NCBI RefSeq assembly: GCF_902150065.1
Contig: NC_044001.1
Coordinates: 20,623,939-20,687,938 of the forward strand
DNA from: Myripristis murdjan
Lineage: Eukaryota > Chordata > Actinopteri > Holocentriformes > Holocentridae
Direction of reading: 5' to 3'
DNA: 64,000 nt
The notes under the pieces are model-generated. The model was not told where the DNA came from, ran no database searches, and worked only from the letters and a program-made list of their open reading frames with translations. Each line of letters starts with the position of its first letter. Positions within the stretch are counted from its first letter, which is position 1. The translations under genes were made by a program, and so were the position numbers. Below, one piece after another: positions 21,217 to 36,118 of the stretch.

Positions 21217-23883
21217 TCACTGCAGCTCCTCGTCACTGTCATCCACTTGCTGGATGATGAGGTCGGCTCCTGAGTCTTCGGCTAGGTCGTCATCGTCAGT
21301 TACCATCCAGGACCTCTGGGTGTCCCCCTCCTCCTCCCCATCCACTCCCAGTAACAGTGCCGGCTCCTCATTGGCCCCCTCTATGCTGTCCATGGGTATG
21401 TTATCACACCCCACTTCCTGGATGCAGGCGGTGCACATACGATAGCGACGTGTGCCCTCACACACGACGTGTCCGGTCTCCTCCGTCACATGACACTTAC
21501 ACTTCCTGCACACCAGCTTCCTCGCTTGATGGATCTGTGGAGCAGCAAGCAGGGACAGTAAAGCACAAGACACAATAAAAATGGAGAAAAACAGGTTCCA
21601 CTGGGTTGTGGTTGTACTGCTGGTGTTTCTGTACATGTATGTGTATTTGTAGGTGGTTATGGACACTGATATACTTAAGAAACATATACAGTCTCGGTTG
21701 TCTAATCTTATATCGCTACTTGAATCAAACTTTGAGCAATACTTCCATGCTCTTGAACCTGCCCTACTGAGGTTCAATTTGCCACATTAATGGCATTTTG
21801 TCTTAGCACTGGGTGATATATTGATATTATGTCAATACTGCAGTGAGGGACTAGATATCACCTGGGGTTTTGGATATTGTAATATCATAATATGGTACAG
21901 GTGTTTCTTTTCCTGGTTTTAAAGGCTGCATTACAGTAAAGGGATGAAATTTCTGACTTTATTGCTTTATTGCTAACATCGATATTGAGGTGTTCAGTCA
22001 AAGATAACGTGATATTTGATTCTGTCCCTATCTCCCAGCTCCATTTTGGACACAGAGTTAATGCACTAAAGCAGGAGTCAACTTGTTGGTGGAGAAGTTC
22101 ATGAGCTCACCGTCTCAAAGTGGCTGCGGAGGTGCTCCAGACGAGTAAAGCGCTTGTTGCAGGCCTGACAGGGGTACGGCCGCTCTCCTGTGTGACAGCG
22201 CAGGTGACGCTTCAGGTCGGCCTTCCTCTTCACTGTGTGCGTACAGAAGGGGCACTTGAAGCGCATACTGGGGTTGGAATCTGTGGAGGGGAACAGAGGC
22301 TGTGTACAGTGTAGAGAATTTCACTGGTCACCCTGCCTAGGAATAAGTCTGTTACTTATCATCTCAGCTCCATCTGTTGATACAGAAATACTTTTTTAGG
22401 TGCTCACCTTTATTAAAGTGTCCAATAACACCCACAATAGTTGGAAGAGTGGCGTACAGCTCTTCTGCCTTTTCGGCCTTTTGCGTCCTTGCCTCCTGGA
22501 CCTCCAAGGCTTCATGCTGGGTGGAGGAGCGAGTGCAGTAGGGCGTTCTCCTCTTGGCTCCGCCTTTCCCACGTCTGCGCTCTGGCCCGGGCAGGGTGAA
22601 CAGAGGGTCCTCAGGGTCCTGCAGGTCCTCTGCCTCTGCGCTGGCCTCAATGGCAGGACTGCTTGGATTGGTCCTTAGTGTAGAAGCTGGAGCCTCCTGG
22701 TCTGGATCCTTCACCATGAAGCCAGGCTTGGGCCTGGAGCTGTCATGGGTCCAGAGAGCAGGTGGGGGGCTGACTGAGCAGGGGGTCTGCTGCTGCTCTT
22801 GGGCCTCCTCTCCAGTCCCGCTAGAGAAACTGCAGGCCTCGGGCATGTTGAGACGCTCCCCCTCTTCATCCTTCACGCTGATGTCCAAAGAGGATTTGAT
22901 GAAATTTTTGCAGTAGTTGATGACATTGTTCATCTGGAGGTAACTGGCTGCTGACATCACCTCGATCACGTTGTGGCTGGAGAGGTCCAGCTGGCCTGAG
23001 TAGATGAAGTCGAGGATGACGGTGAAGGTCTCTGGGCTGAAGACGTCAAAGGTGGCATTAACCGAGTCGGACAGCCCATCGGGCCCCTGGGACAGCAGCA
23101 TGCGAAAGTAGCCGCTGCTGGCGAACAGAACATTGCGGTGCGCCCTGAACAGCTGGCCCTCCACCAGCACGCTGCAGTCACAAAACAGCTCCTGCCTCCG
23201 CTGATGGTTGAGCTGCTTCAGCAGGTTGCTCTGATGGGCTGCCGTGATGTCAGCAGTGTTGAACCATCTCTGGGGCTGCCTGGAAGAAACAACATGGCAG
23301 TAATATCAATATCTGTTTTAGACACAAGCAACGGTGAAAATGTCAAACATGTCAGTTTCTCTGTGCCCAAATTATAGAGCTGTATACCTTATTTTGTGCA
23401 AAAAAAAAAAAAAAATCTATTGAGGAGGCACACACACCTTGATTATAGCCTAATGTGGCCCACTGGAATGAGTCATGGGACATGCAGTCTTGTGACTGTG
23501 ACAGCTTACCTTGTTAAATAATTAGGCTTCAGGAGCCAAAAACCAAGTACATGCTACATTACAAGAAATGTGGTGCCACCTCATTGACTTGCGTTGACAA
23601 AATATACATTGTCTTTGTCTCTGCACTGGAACAGCGCCAGCTCCGCAGAGAGTCCGCCCACAGGACTTCATCCTGCCCTGTGATTGGCTGAACGAGCCTT
23701 CCGTCAGCGGCTTTTTTTTTCTAATGGGCTACACCCGACTCAGTCAGAGAGCATCGGGTGACAAAACCCCGTAGCCGTCCCGGAGGAAAAGCCAACGCTT
23801 TCATGAAATCTGTAAGGGTGGAAACACATCTGACAGATGGCATGGGAATAAAAAGACAGTAACCGGACATATGCGACCTAGGA

Positions 23884-23917
<34 letters not shown>

Positions 23918-24629
23918 CTGCCGCATCCTAATATTGTATGCCTGGCAGAATAGTTACTTCAAAAATCTTTTTGTGTAGTATTCACCCCTCTTGACGTAGG
24001 CTTATGAATTGTACGCATTTATTTTTGATTAGGCAAAGCTCATTGCAAGGGGCTTCGCAGCGCCCGATAACGCGCGGATCAACACCCGCCCGTCAGCACC
24101 GTGACACGAAACGAGGTCAAACGTCCTGTCAGCCGAGCGATTCTCCTTAATTCAGACAACTGCAGGCCTGAAAAAACACAACGGAGAGCTGCAGACCTGC
24201 GAGAGAAAAGCGGGCAGTGGCGCGCCGGAGCAGCCCAGTCCGCGCTGGAGAGACGCCCACTTCAGGCTCCAGCTCCCCACACAATGGAAAAACGCAGACA
24301 CAAACCTTGAGCAAACGAACCCACTGCGTGATGACAAATAAATACGACCACAATTGTGCATCTATCCCGTGATAAGACGCGCGTATACGCCCGTTTTCAT
24401 CCTAAAGACCGCCCCCCTCCACGCCGGAACTCCGGAGCACAATGAGCAGCGGGGAGGATTTGCCTGCTGCCGGAACCCAGCGACTCTTTCCCAGGCATGC
24501 GGTGGCTGCAGGACCCGCTTACGCCCTAAGCGGAGATACCCATGACAAATCCATCGATACTCACTGGTGACCTGATTCACCCGGCGCCCGATAGAGCCTA
24601 CTCGCCCCCAAGTCTGTCACCATATCCAT
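21217..24629 (-). CDS. zbtb8a: zinc finger and BTB domain-containing protein 8A
   Basis: Nuclear BTB/POZ zinc-finger protein, a probable transcriptional repressor. Exons on the minus strand: 24565-24629 (tentative), 22408-23279, 22111-22280, 21217-21534; phases are consistent, giving about 474 aa (human about 441). The BTB domain starts [15 protein letters not shown] and [12 protein letters not shown] and includes [19 protein letters not shown] and the conserved [14 protein letters not shown] long acidic, Pro-rich linker follows. Two C2H2 fingers lie at about 320-342 and 348-371. The tail has [17 protein letters not shown] and [15 protein letters not shown], which separates ZBTB8A from ZBTB8B. 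The first exon is inferred: the frame stays open upstream through a donor at 24564/24559 to [13 protein letters not shown]. The true start may differ. Intron 3 carries a MITE. Confidence 0.88.
21804..22041 (+). mobile_element. MITE copy A in zbtb8a intron (hAT-like, about 238 bp)
   Basis: Begins tagcactgggtgatatattg and ends cctatctcccagctcca, imperfect inverted ends that resemble the TAGGGCTGGGCAATA/TATTGCCCAGCCCTA termini of fish hAT-type MITEs. It shares the internal stretch ttttcctggttttaaaggct and gcattacagtaaagggat, and many ATATTGATAT-like blocks, with the copy at 27.8-28.1 kb, which lies in the opposite orientation. No coding capacity. Confidence 0.75.
23886..23915. repeat. poly(A) tract
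   Basis: A run of about 30 A in zbtb8a intron 1. A similar tract of about 31 A lies at 24872-24903, upstream of the gene. Confidence 0.95.
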
Positions 24630-24800
24630 CTTTTGGTTTCCTTTTTCCCTTTTTTCCTCCTTTTCCCCCTCTCGTCCAGGGCTCACAGTCATGTACTTCC
24701 TGCTCAGCCCTAAAGACCGAAACCCGTTTAGAGCGACTGTAGCACTCTGCTGACGTGGGTGTTTATTAACAGGGTGCCCGAGGGCCAAGGAACCATTTAA
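24060..24800 (-). promoter_or_regulatory. zbtb8a: CpG-rich 5' region of zbtb8a
   Basis: CpG-dense sequence (cagcgcccgataacgcgcgg, ccggcgcccgatag) contrasts with the AT-rich flanks and covers the tentative first exon. It behaves like a CpG-island promoter. Where transcription starts cannot be told. Confidence 0.5.
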
Positions 24801-24869
24801 AGTCCCAGTGCCCTCTTTATATTAATAAGCCCAAGCAGCAGAAAAACCCTGAACCCCAAATTACTCACC

Positions 24870-24904
<35 letters not shown>

Positions 24905-25658
24905 GCTAATATTTTTCACACTGTTTCAGATGAGATTTATAGTGTGTCTCTGAAACTGAAAAGCTTATATTGATCTTACAATGCTTTTATTATGTTCTAT
25001 AGCATCACTATAATATTACTACAGGGACTATTTGTAGTGCTCAATAGTGAGTGCAAAGTCTTTATCATACATCTTATCTCACAGGTAATGCAATTTGTAT
25101 TGAATGTGGCAACGCCACAATGTACCCTTAGGAAATTTTAGTTTTGCTGATATTCCTAATTGTGATAATTGTTTTTCATAAGTAACATTTTGTTTTTCTC
25201 TTCTATTTTAGCCGGTGTTTGAACTGTCTCACTTTTGCAAAACCTTTTTTTTTTCTTTCTTTCTTTTTTTTTTTTTTTTTTATAAATAATCATTCTCATT
25301 GTGTCATGAGTTGTGAGGTGATGACATACCATATCTTCAGTAAGAAAATTAATTTATTCTCATTGTTAAGGCTCACGGAGCAATACATAATTAGAGAAAA
25401 CACCCATTGCCAACACTCAAATGACAGGACAGAGAAGACAGAGAGACAAGACATTTTAACGTACGTAGTAATTTGAGGATGAGAAAACAATCAGCACAGA
25501 ATTAAAACAGTAAACTGCATTCACTAAGATCGGAATGAGGCACACATAGAATTAAACATACAATTATGTCAAATATAGAAATAATTTCAATGGGAGTCCT
25601 CATGGTTCTCATTTCACAAGTCTGCTGGTCTGCAAATCATGTTCATATTAAATGTAAT
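24800..25658. other. intergenic, zbtb8a to gale, with a dispersed repeat
   Basis: AT-rich, with a poly(A) tract at 24872-24903 and T-runs near 25250-25280. Bases 24929-24992 (gatttatagtgtgtctctga and following) recur in diverged form at 50685-50750. No gene was seen. Confidence 0.5.
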
Positions 25659-25664
25659 TTTATT
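25659..25664 (-). terminator. gale: gale poly(A) signal
   Basis: Plus-strand TTTATT, reading AATAAA on the minus strand, 206 nt after the gale stop codon. It is the first good signal downstream. Confidence 0.55.
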
Positions 25665-25869
25665 ATGCGGGATGCTCCATGGTCTGCATTCCAATCTCAG
25701 TGAATGTAACTTCATAAAATATAATATATATATATATGGTGAATCAAAAAGCATTCAGCTTGTCTTGAGGTCTCTTCATGTGTCGATGTGATGTACAAAA
25801 AAAGAGGAAATTTATGGTTTGCTTTGGCCCAGTGACTGAGTTGATGTAAACAAAGAGGCTGGAGTTACA

Positions 25870-30394
<4,525 letters not shown>

Positions 30395-31157
30395 TTAATC
30401 AATCAGCGTCAATTTGACCCCAGTAACTTAAACCTCCAGAGAAAGATCACCATGAAAACTGTCATTTAAAGACGATACATCCTGTTGGCTTTCTTCTAAC
30501 CAAGTAAACCAATCAACCTTTAGTTTCTTTAGCAGAGGCACATTTTTTCCTTAGGGTTTTCATTTGAGCTGTATAATAATAGGAATGGACAGTATGTGAC
30601 CCACCCAGGCAGCCTTGTGGACATGCATGGTGAACAACAGGTTATATTAGTACAAGGGACAGACTAACTGTCCGGCCACACCTTTTGCTCCCACGTCACC
30701 CATTTGAACTAACCTAACCTGTCTAATTACAGTACAGAAATGAAGTATTGACTATTCTATAAAACAATATAAAACCAACTACTCGTTTTCAGTACGGTAT
30801 CCTTTATTTTTTGGGAGACTTTGGTAGTAAGGTTAAAGGACACAGTTGTCTTGAGTGTTTCGGGATTACTTCAGGTTATTGCAGTGTCGTATAATAAATA
30901 TATCCAACATTCAGAATGAGAATAATACATGACACTGGGATACAGCAGGAAGCTAGCGTTGACTCTGTTCAGCCGAGGAGCAGAAACCTCAGCTGGTGGG
31001 GGGAAATAAGACAGGTGGCATCGTATCCTGGTTCAAACAGGTGAATTGTCCTGAAGTCTAAAGTCTAACACATCAAAGACACAACTTCTCAGACAGGCAG
31101 AGGCAACATTAGCTACCTCCTGACTGGAGAATGTGAGTCGTCTGTGGAAAGACTCAC

Positions 31158-31230
31158 CTGTGCGCGCGGTAAAGGCTGTCCGGTTCAGAGACACACCTGA
31201 GGAGTCCGGCCGGGAGACGCAGGGAATGTG
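31158..31230 (-). promoter_or_regulatory. gale: probable non-coding first exon of gale
   Basis: Minus-strand donor cgcgcacag/gtgagtctt after GC-rich sequence with CpGs (ccggccgggagacgcaggg). The acceptor for the coding exon is probably accgacag, about 12 nt before the ATG at 30304. The upper limit is approximate. Confidence 0.5.
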
Positions 31231-33294
31231 AGCCTAAGGAAGCAAGACGTAGTAGATATCACTTCCATTAATGAGGCTTTCCCCTGTCTCGATTTGACAT
31301 TTTTTTGGTTACATTACTTCCTGTTAGACGTGGAACGGAGTGTAAAGCGAGCGATTAGCGAATGACTTCCTGTGGTGTTTATTTCAAAATAAGAGCGCGC
31401 GTATTAGCCACAGTTTGAGTATTCATAAATGACTTTAGTTTGAAGCTGCTTCATTTGTGGCATGGTCGAGCTGAAGCCGTGAATCCACAACGTGCTATAT
31501 TTAATGTTGACTAGAGCAGTCGGTATTGCTATTATTGTAGGCATACACTTGCTAGGGCTCACATTGTGAAATACAGACGGATACCGAGGTGTTTTTAAAT
31601 TTCTGCCGTACGTGAAGCGGGTTTGCGTTTTCTAGGACAGCGACGGAATTTGTAATTGATTTACATTCATTCTTGACAGCCTTTTCCTGATGTTAACCTC
31701 AACCACTTCATGCCTAACCCTAACTTTCGCCCTATTCTTAACTTAACACTAACGCTAACCTCAACAGTTATGGCACAGTGACAGCACAAAATATTAAAAA
31801 ATCAGTGGCTATACTAGGAAAAACAGATTGGGGTACGTGGAAGCCTCACATGCCCTGACGTCAGAAGTCACTCGATTACCATCTCGCCTCGCCCAGTCAC
31901 TCTGAACAGGAAGGTTATTGTGTGACTCCCTGCATCCCAACTCAGTATCCTCTTTGAAACATGCAGAAGTGCCACGTTACTTCTTCTACTAATACAGGAA
32001 AAAAAAAAAAAAATACTTGAGAGCAGTCAGGAAGTGAACCTTTGCTCTACAGCAGTGTTAGTGTAGCAAAGCAAGCTTAATTAAAATGAATTAAATAGTC
32101 TAAAAGAACAGTCACCTAAAGATACCATGTTATGTACTTTATGCTTGGCTCACTCACACATGCACCCATCTAATCAGAATTTATTTGCTATGAATATTAA
32201 ATGAATTATAGGCTACCTGAACTTGACACATGGTGAAAAGAGAGATCACATGAGGAACAATGTGTGTGTGCATGACATAGGCAACAATAGAAAATACACA
32301 GATAACTAGACCTACATATACAGTTAATCAGGTCATGTGGCATACAACAGATGTACAGCAGGGGCCGGCAGAATATTTTACCAGTGTATCATGTGGTAGT
32401 TATACTGCAAATGATCACATGCCTAACTCTACATGTTTTTCAAACTTTTTTTTTTTGCAAAATAATTCCCCTAAATTTACTGCTTATTGTTGCAGTCTCA
32501 TGTCCAACACCCAACACTAATGCAGATGAAATGAAAAAATACAAAATGTTGCCAAAGCCAAGAATGTCACATTTCTCCACCAGGTAGAGCACCTCTGACA
32601 GAGTGAGAGAGAGACACAGATTAAAGTCAATATTTGCCCACCCTGATAATTCAGATAGCTGTATGTTTGTTGTCCTGTGTTAGGTGTGTAATGAGATGTT
32701 TCTGGTCAAATGGACTGATCCTGTCTTTCTTAATATTTATATGAGGAGCACACTGAGCTGAATTCTTTTATATGCTGTGTCATTTCTGAAGCCCCTTTGC
32801 CAGTCCTGCCCTGCCCAGAGACACTGGCACATAAAGAAAGGCTGCTGAACAGAGAGGAAAGACAGGGACAAACCAGATACCTAAGAGATGAGGTTTGCCC
32901 CCAACGCCTCCTTTCACTATAAATGCTGTGCCTTTGTTAGAAAGGAGCTGGAGCTGATGAGGACATCTCACAGGGGGGGAAACAACATGACAAAAGATCT
33001 CAGCAGGGGTACGCAGTAATAATAACAAAAAATAAATCCAGCCTTTTTGGAGAGGACAGAGAGAAGCAGGAGACAGAAGGAAACATTTAAAAGTCAGAAG
33101 AGGAACAACAAGTAACTGTTTGACTTTCAGTAGAAATCAAGGAATATCTTGTCTCCTGAAATCTGGATTTAATTAGCAACCATTTTACAGTTTGATTCTG
33201 TTTCTTTGGCTCGAATGTGGCTCTTCAGATTGTAACTTTCTCTCAGAGGACCCATTTGTTTTTGACAGAGTGTGTGCTGCAGCTGGTCAACAGC
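31231..33294. other. intergenic, gale to kazald pseudogene
   Basis: AT-rich. Bases 31690-31765 contain a degenerate cctaaccctaac / aacactaacgctaacc stretch like the low-complexity repeats common in fish. A poly(A) run is at about 31998-32013 and a T-run at 32447-32455. No gene was recognised. Confidence 0.45.
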
Positions 33295-34676
33295 ATGGCT
33301 CCGCTGTGGTTATGTGACTGTATATGCATGAATGTTTGGATCCGGACATCCTTCAGGCTTCCACCCCAACACGGCGGCTGGCTGTGGCTGTGGGAGGAGG
33401 GCAATGGCTGCAGTGAGTGCAGTCAGTGACTCTGTCCCCCTGTGCCCGATGATTGTCCCGCAGGAAGGGTGAAAGACACCTGCGGGTGCTGTGAGCAGTG
33501 GGCCAACGTGGAGGGGCAGCAGTGTGACCCGGATGGTGCTCAGAAGTTCTACGGCCGCTGTGGCGAGGGCCTGGTCTGCCAGAGGAAAATGACAAGAGGG
33601 CTGATCCGGAGCCTACATGAGTGTGCCAGGATAAGGGTCCCGTGTGTAGCTCAGATGGATGGACCTATCCCAACCTGTGCCAAATGAGAGAGGCCGCCAG
33701 CCACAAGAATGCCGCCATCAAGCTCAGTGGGCGAGGACCCTGCTACTCTGGTGACTGCTCTCATTTTTTACTCCAGCCCAGAAAAGTGATTCACTGCTTA
33801 ACAAGATTTAAATGCTTTTATTTCTTGGTGGATAACAGCAGTGACCCCAGCATTGATCCCTGGGGTGCTCCTTTACTCCTCCACAGCACCCCGTGTTGTC
33901 AGAGCCCCCAGAGATCAGTTCAACCACACGGGGAATGATGCTGTGTTTGGCTATAAGGTCTCAGCCTGCCCACTGCTAAACCTGAGCTGGAGGAAGAGAG
34001 GGAGTGACCACGTCCTGTCAGGAGATGATCCTCACATGTCTGTCCAGGTAGAATCACATTTACTGATTATTAGCCATATAGAGTTTCATTATAAGAATGT
34101 ATTCCTTGACTGACCTGTAAGTTTCCACTGTATTTATGTCATAAATGAAAAATATAAAGTATATCCACACACAGGAGTCATCCTCCCAACTCTTTATTAC
34201 ACTTTTTTGTTTGTTTTGTCATTAGTCCAGGATCGCTGGATTGATGAAGATACTTTTGGTTTAATTTTTTACTCTATGTTCGGCACGTCATAAACCAATG
34301 TAACTGTGGCAAAAATGACAAAATAACCCACTTTTGGAAAATACCTTGTGTGCATTCACCTGTATGTGATTGGTTTGCACGCTCACTGAACAGAAAAAAA
34401 CACATTTTGTGGCTACTGTCTAATTCACAGAAAGTGGAACCTTTGCTTTCCATGAGGCATTAAAAGGTTTTTTTTTGGGACATTAAAGATGAGTCATGAT
34501 CTGATCGTCAGTCTTTCCTTTGTGTCAGGCTCGAGGCGGTCCCCAGTGCTACACCGTCTCTACTTGGCAGCAGATACAGGGCCTCCACCTCTCTGATGCA
34601 GGGGTCGACCACTGCATTTTCCATAATGCCTTAGTAGAGACGTTTGCAGCGGTTCAACTCACAGTGCTGAGAGAGA
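33295..34676 (+). pseudogene. decayed kazald-type gene (IGFBP + Kazal + Ig domains)
   Basis: Three exon-like blocks with intact splice sites: 33295-33750, 33887-34047 and 34529-34676. Block 1 encodes an IGFBP N-domain (GRVKDTCGCC, then FYGRCGEGLVCQ) and a Kazal domain (CQDKGPVCSSDGWTYPNLC, then SGRGPC). Blocks 2 and 3 encode one Ig domain (DQFNHTGNDAVFG, NLSWRKRG, LSGDDPHMSVQ, then ARGGPQCY and QIQGLHLSDAG). The order and spacing match secreted Kazald proteins. It looks dead: an in-frame TGA at 33427-33429, a frame change near 33612-33625 between the IGFBP and Kazal parts, and cysteine losses (CGCCEQW where CGCCxxC is expected; FGYKV where FGCEV is usual). No convincing signal peptide remains. 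A last acidic block near 34815-34850 (gaagatgaagaagg) is possible. Assembly error is the alternative, but losses in several domains argue against it. Confidence 0.75.
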
Positions 34677-36000
34677 GTAAGTGTCTCACCATGATAGACT
34701 CAATAAAGGAACTGAAATTCAGCCTTCAATAATTAAAGAATTTGATTTTCCAGTTAAAAGAGCTACAAATGGATTGGTAAACTCATATATATTTTGATGT
34801 GTTCATCAATGGTGAAGATGAAGAAGGGCCATCTGGAGGAGGAAGAGGAGCACCGCTCAGAGGAGGGTTGTGGTGATGGACAGCCAGAGTCTGGAGTTTC
34901 GCTGGGATGAAATCTGTTTTTAGGGCTAGACCGCTGAAGTCCTCAAAGAATGGGAAACACTTAATATATCAACAGTTAATTAATTCATTAATTAATCAAT
35001 CAGTCCCAGGGTAGGATGATGTTGTTGGTCACATTCTGCTGTTCATGAAGCACCACATCATCTTACACTGTGTTGTGGCACAAGAATACATCCCTCTTGT
35101 GGATTGTTTGCACGTTTCAACATTGTATATCTAAATTCATCACAAAATGTGTAGAAATTCTGGATGTTGTTTTCAATTGTCAACACAAGTGGGCGCCATA
35201 TCCCAACTCACACAGCTAACTCCAGAGCAGCGACTGTGGCTCACTCAAAGGAAACAGGCTCACAAATCTAAGTGGCACCATTTCATTTGTTTATACCACA
35301 CGAGTGATACAAATCACAGTCACAAATGTGGGTACAGATTACAGCCACAGTGGACTGCGGTTAATCACACTGTACTGCCTCCACCCGTACAACACATTTA
35401 GACAGGCAGGAGAAGAGAGTGAATATTAGACTGAAGGGAGTGACCGTCCACAGACCATCTGATTCTCTTCATCTCTCTACCTGAGTGCCAGTTAATCCTC
35501 CCCTCATCCCCAGACTCCCAGCTGGATACAGTGGCTCCTTCTGAATGGCAAGTTGCATTAACGCTGAGGAACTTTCCCCCTGCTGTCTGTTAGTCAAAGC
35601 TGATTGGAGATTACAAGCCTGCCGCGAGACACAGCCCCTCCATCTCATCTCAAATCACTTTTTCTCCCCTCACGCCTTCTTCATCTCTCCTTCTTCTCTC
35701 AGCTTCTTTATCTTGTTAATCCCAACTCTCCTTTTCAATGTCATCAACTTTCACTCGTCGCTTTGTTTTTGCCCCTTTTTGACTCACAAGAAAAATGAAG
35801 AGGGCAAAAAAAGCTTCCCCTCCTGTGTGGAGCCAGAATGATGTCATGAGGGCATTTGTCCTCCTGGTGTGGAGGCTTCCCTTCCTCTGCTAATTACCTT
35901 GTACAAACTAGAATCTGATATGGCGGATATGAGGTCCAAATAGAATTATTGTGGGCTAACAAAGAGATATTGAGATTCAGGGAATGAGGGAGAGCCTGCA
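34677..36000. other. gene-free flank after the kazald pseudogene
   Basis: No supported gene. The sequence is mixed, with pyrimidine-rich stretches at 35640-35790. Open frames across the 36.0-36.1 kb repeat come from CA/CG repeats. Confidence 0.4.
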
Positions 36001-36021
36001 AGTGAGACAGAATGAAAGGTA

Positions 36022-36033
36022 CACGCGCGCGTG

Positions 36034-36075
<42 letters not shown>

Positions 36076-36118
36076 CGCACACACGCACACACGCACACAC
36101 GCACACACGCACACACAT
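36022..36118. repeat. (CA)n followed by (GCACACAC)n minisatellite
   Basis: A CG/CA start (cacgcgcgcgtgcacgc) and a CA tract are followed from about 36068 by at least six copies of the octamer GCACACAC. This is a regular higher-order unit inside a dinucleotide repeat. Confidence 0.9.

Noticed and set aside
31690-31765. cctaaccctaac stretch as an interstitial telomere relic
   Set aside because: Only two degenerate units, mixed with taacactaacgc; not a (TTAGGG)n array. Similar low-complexity sequence is common in fish.
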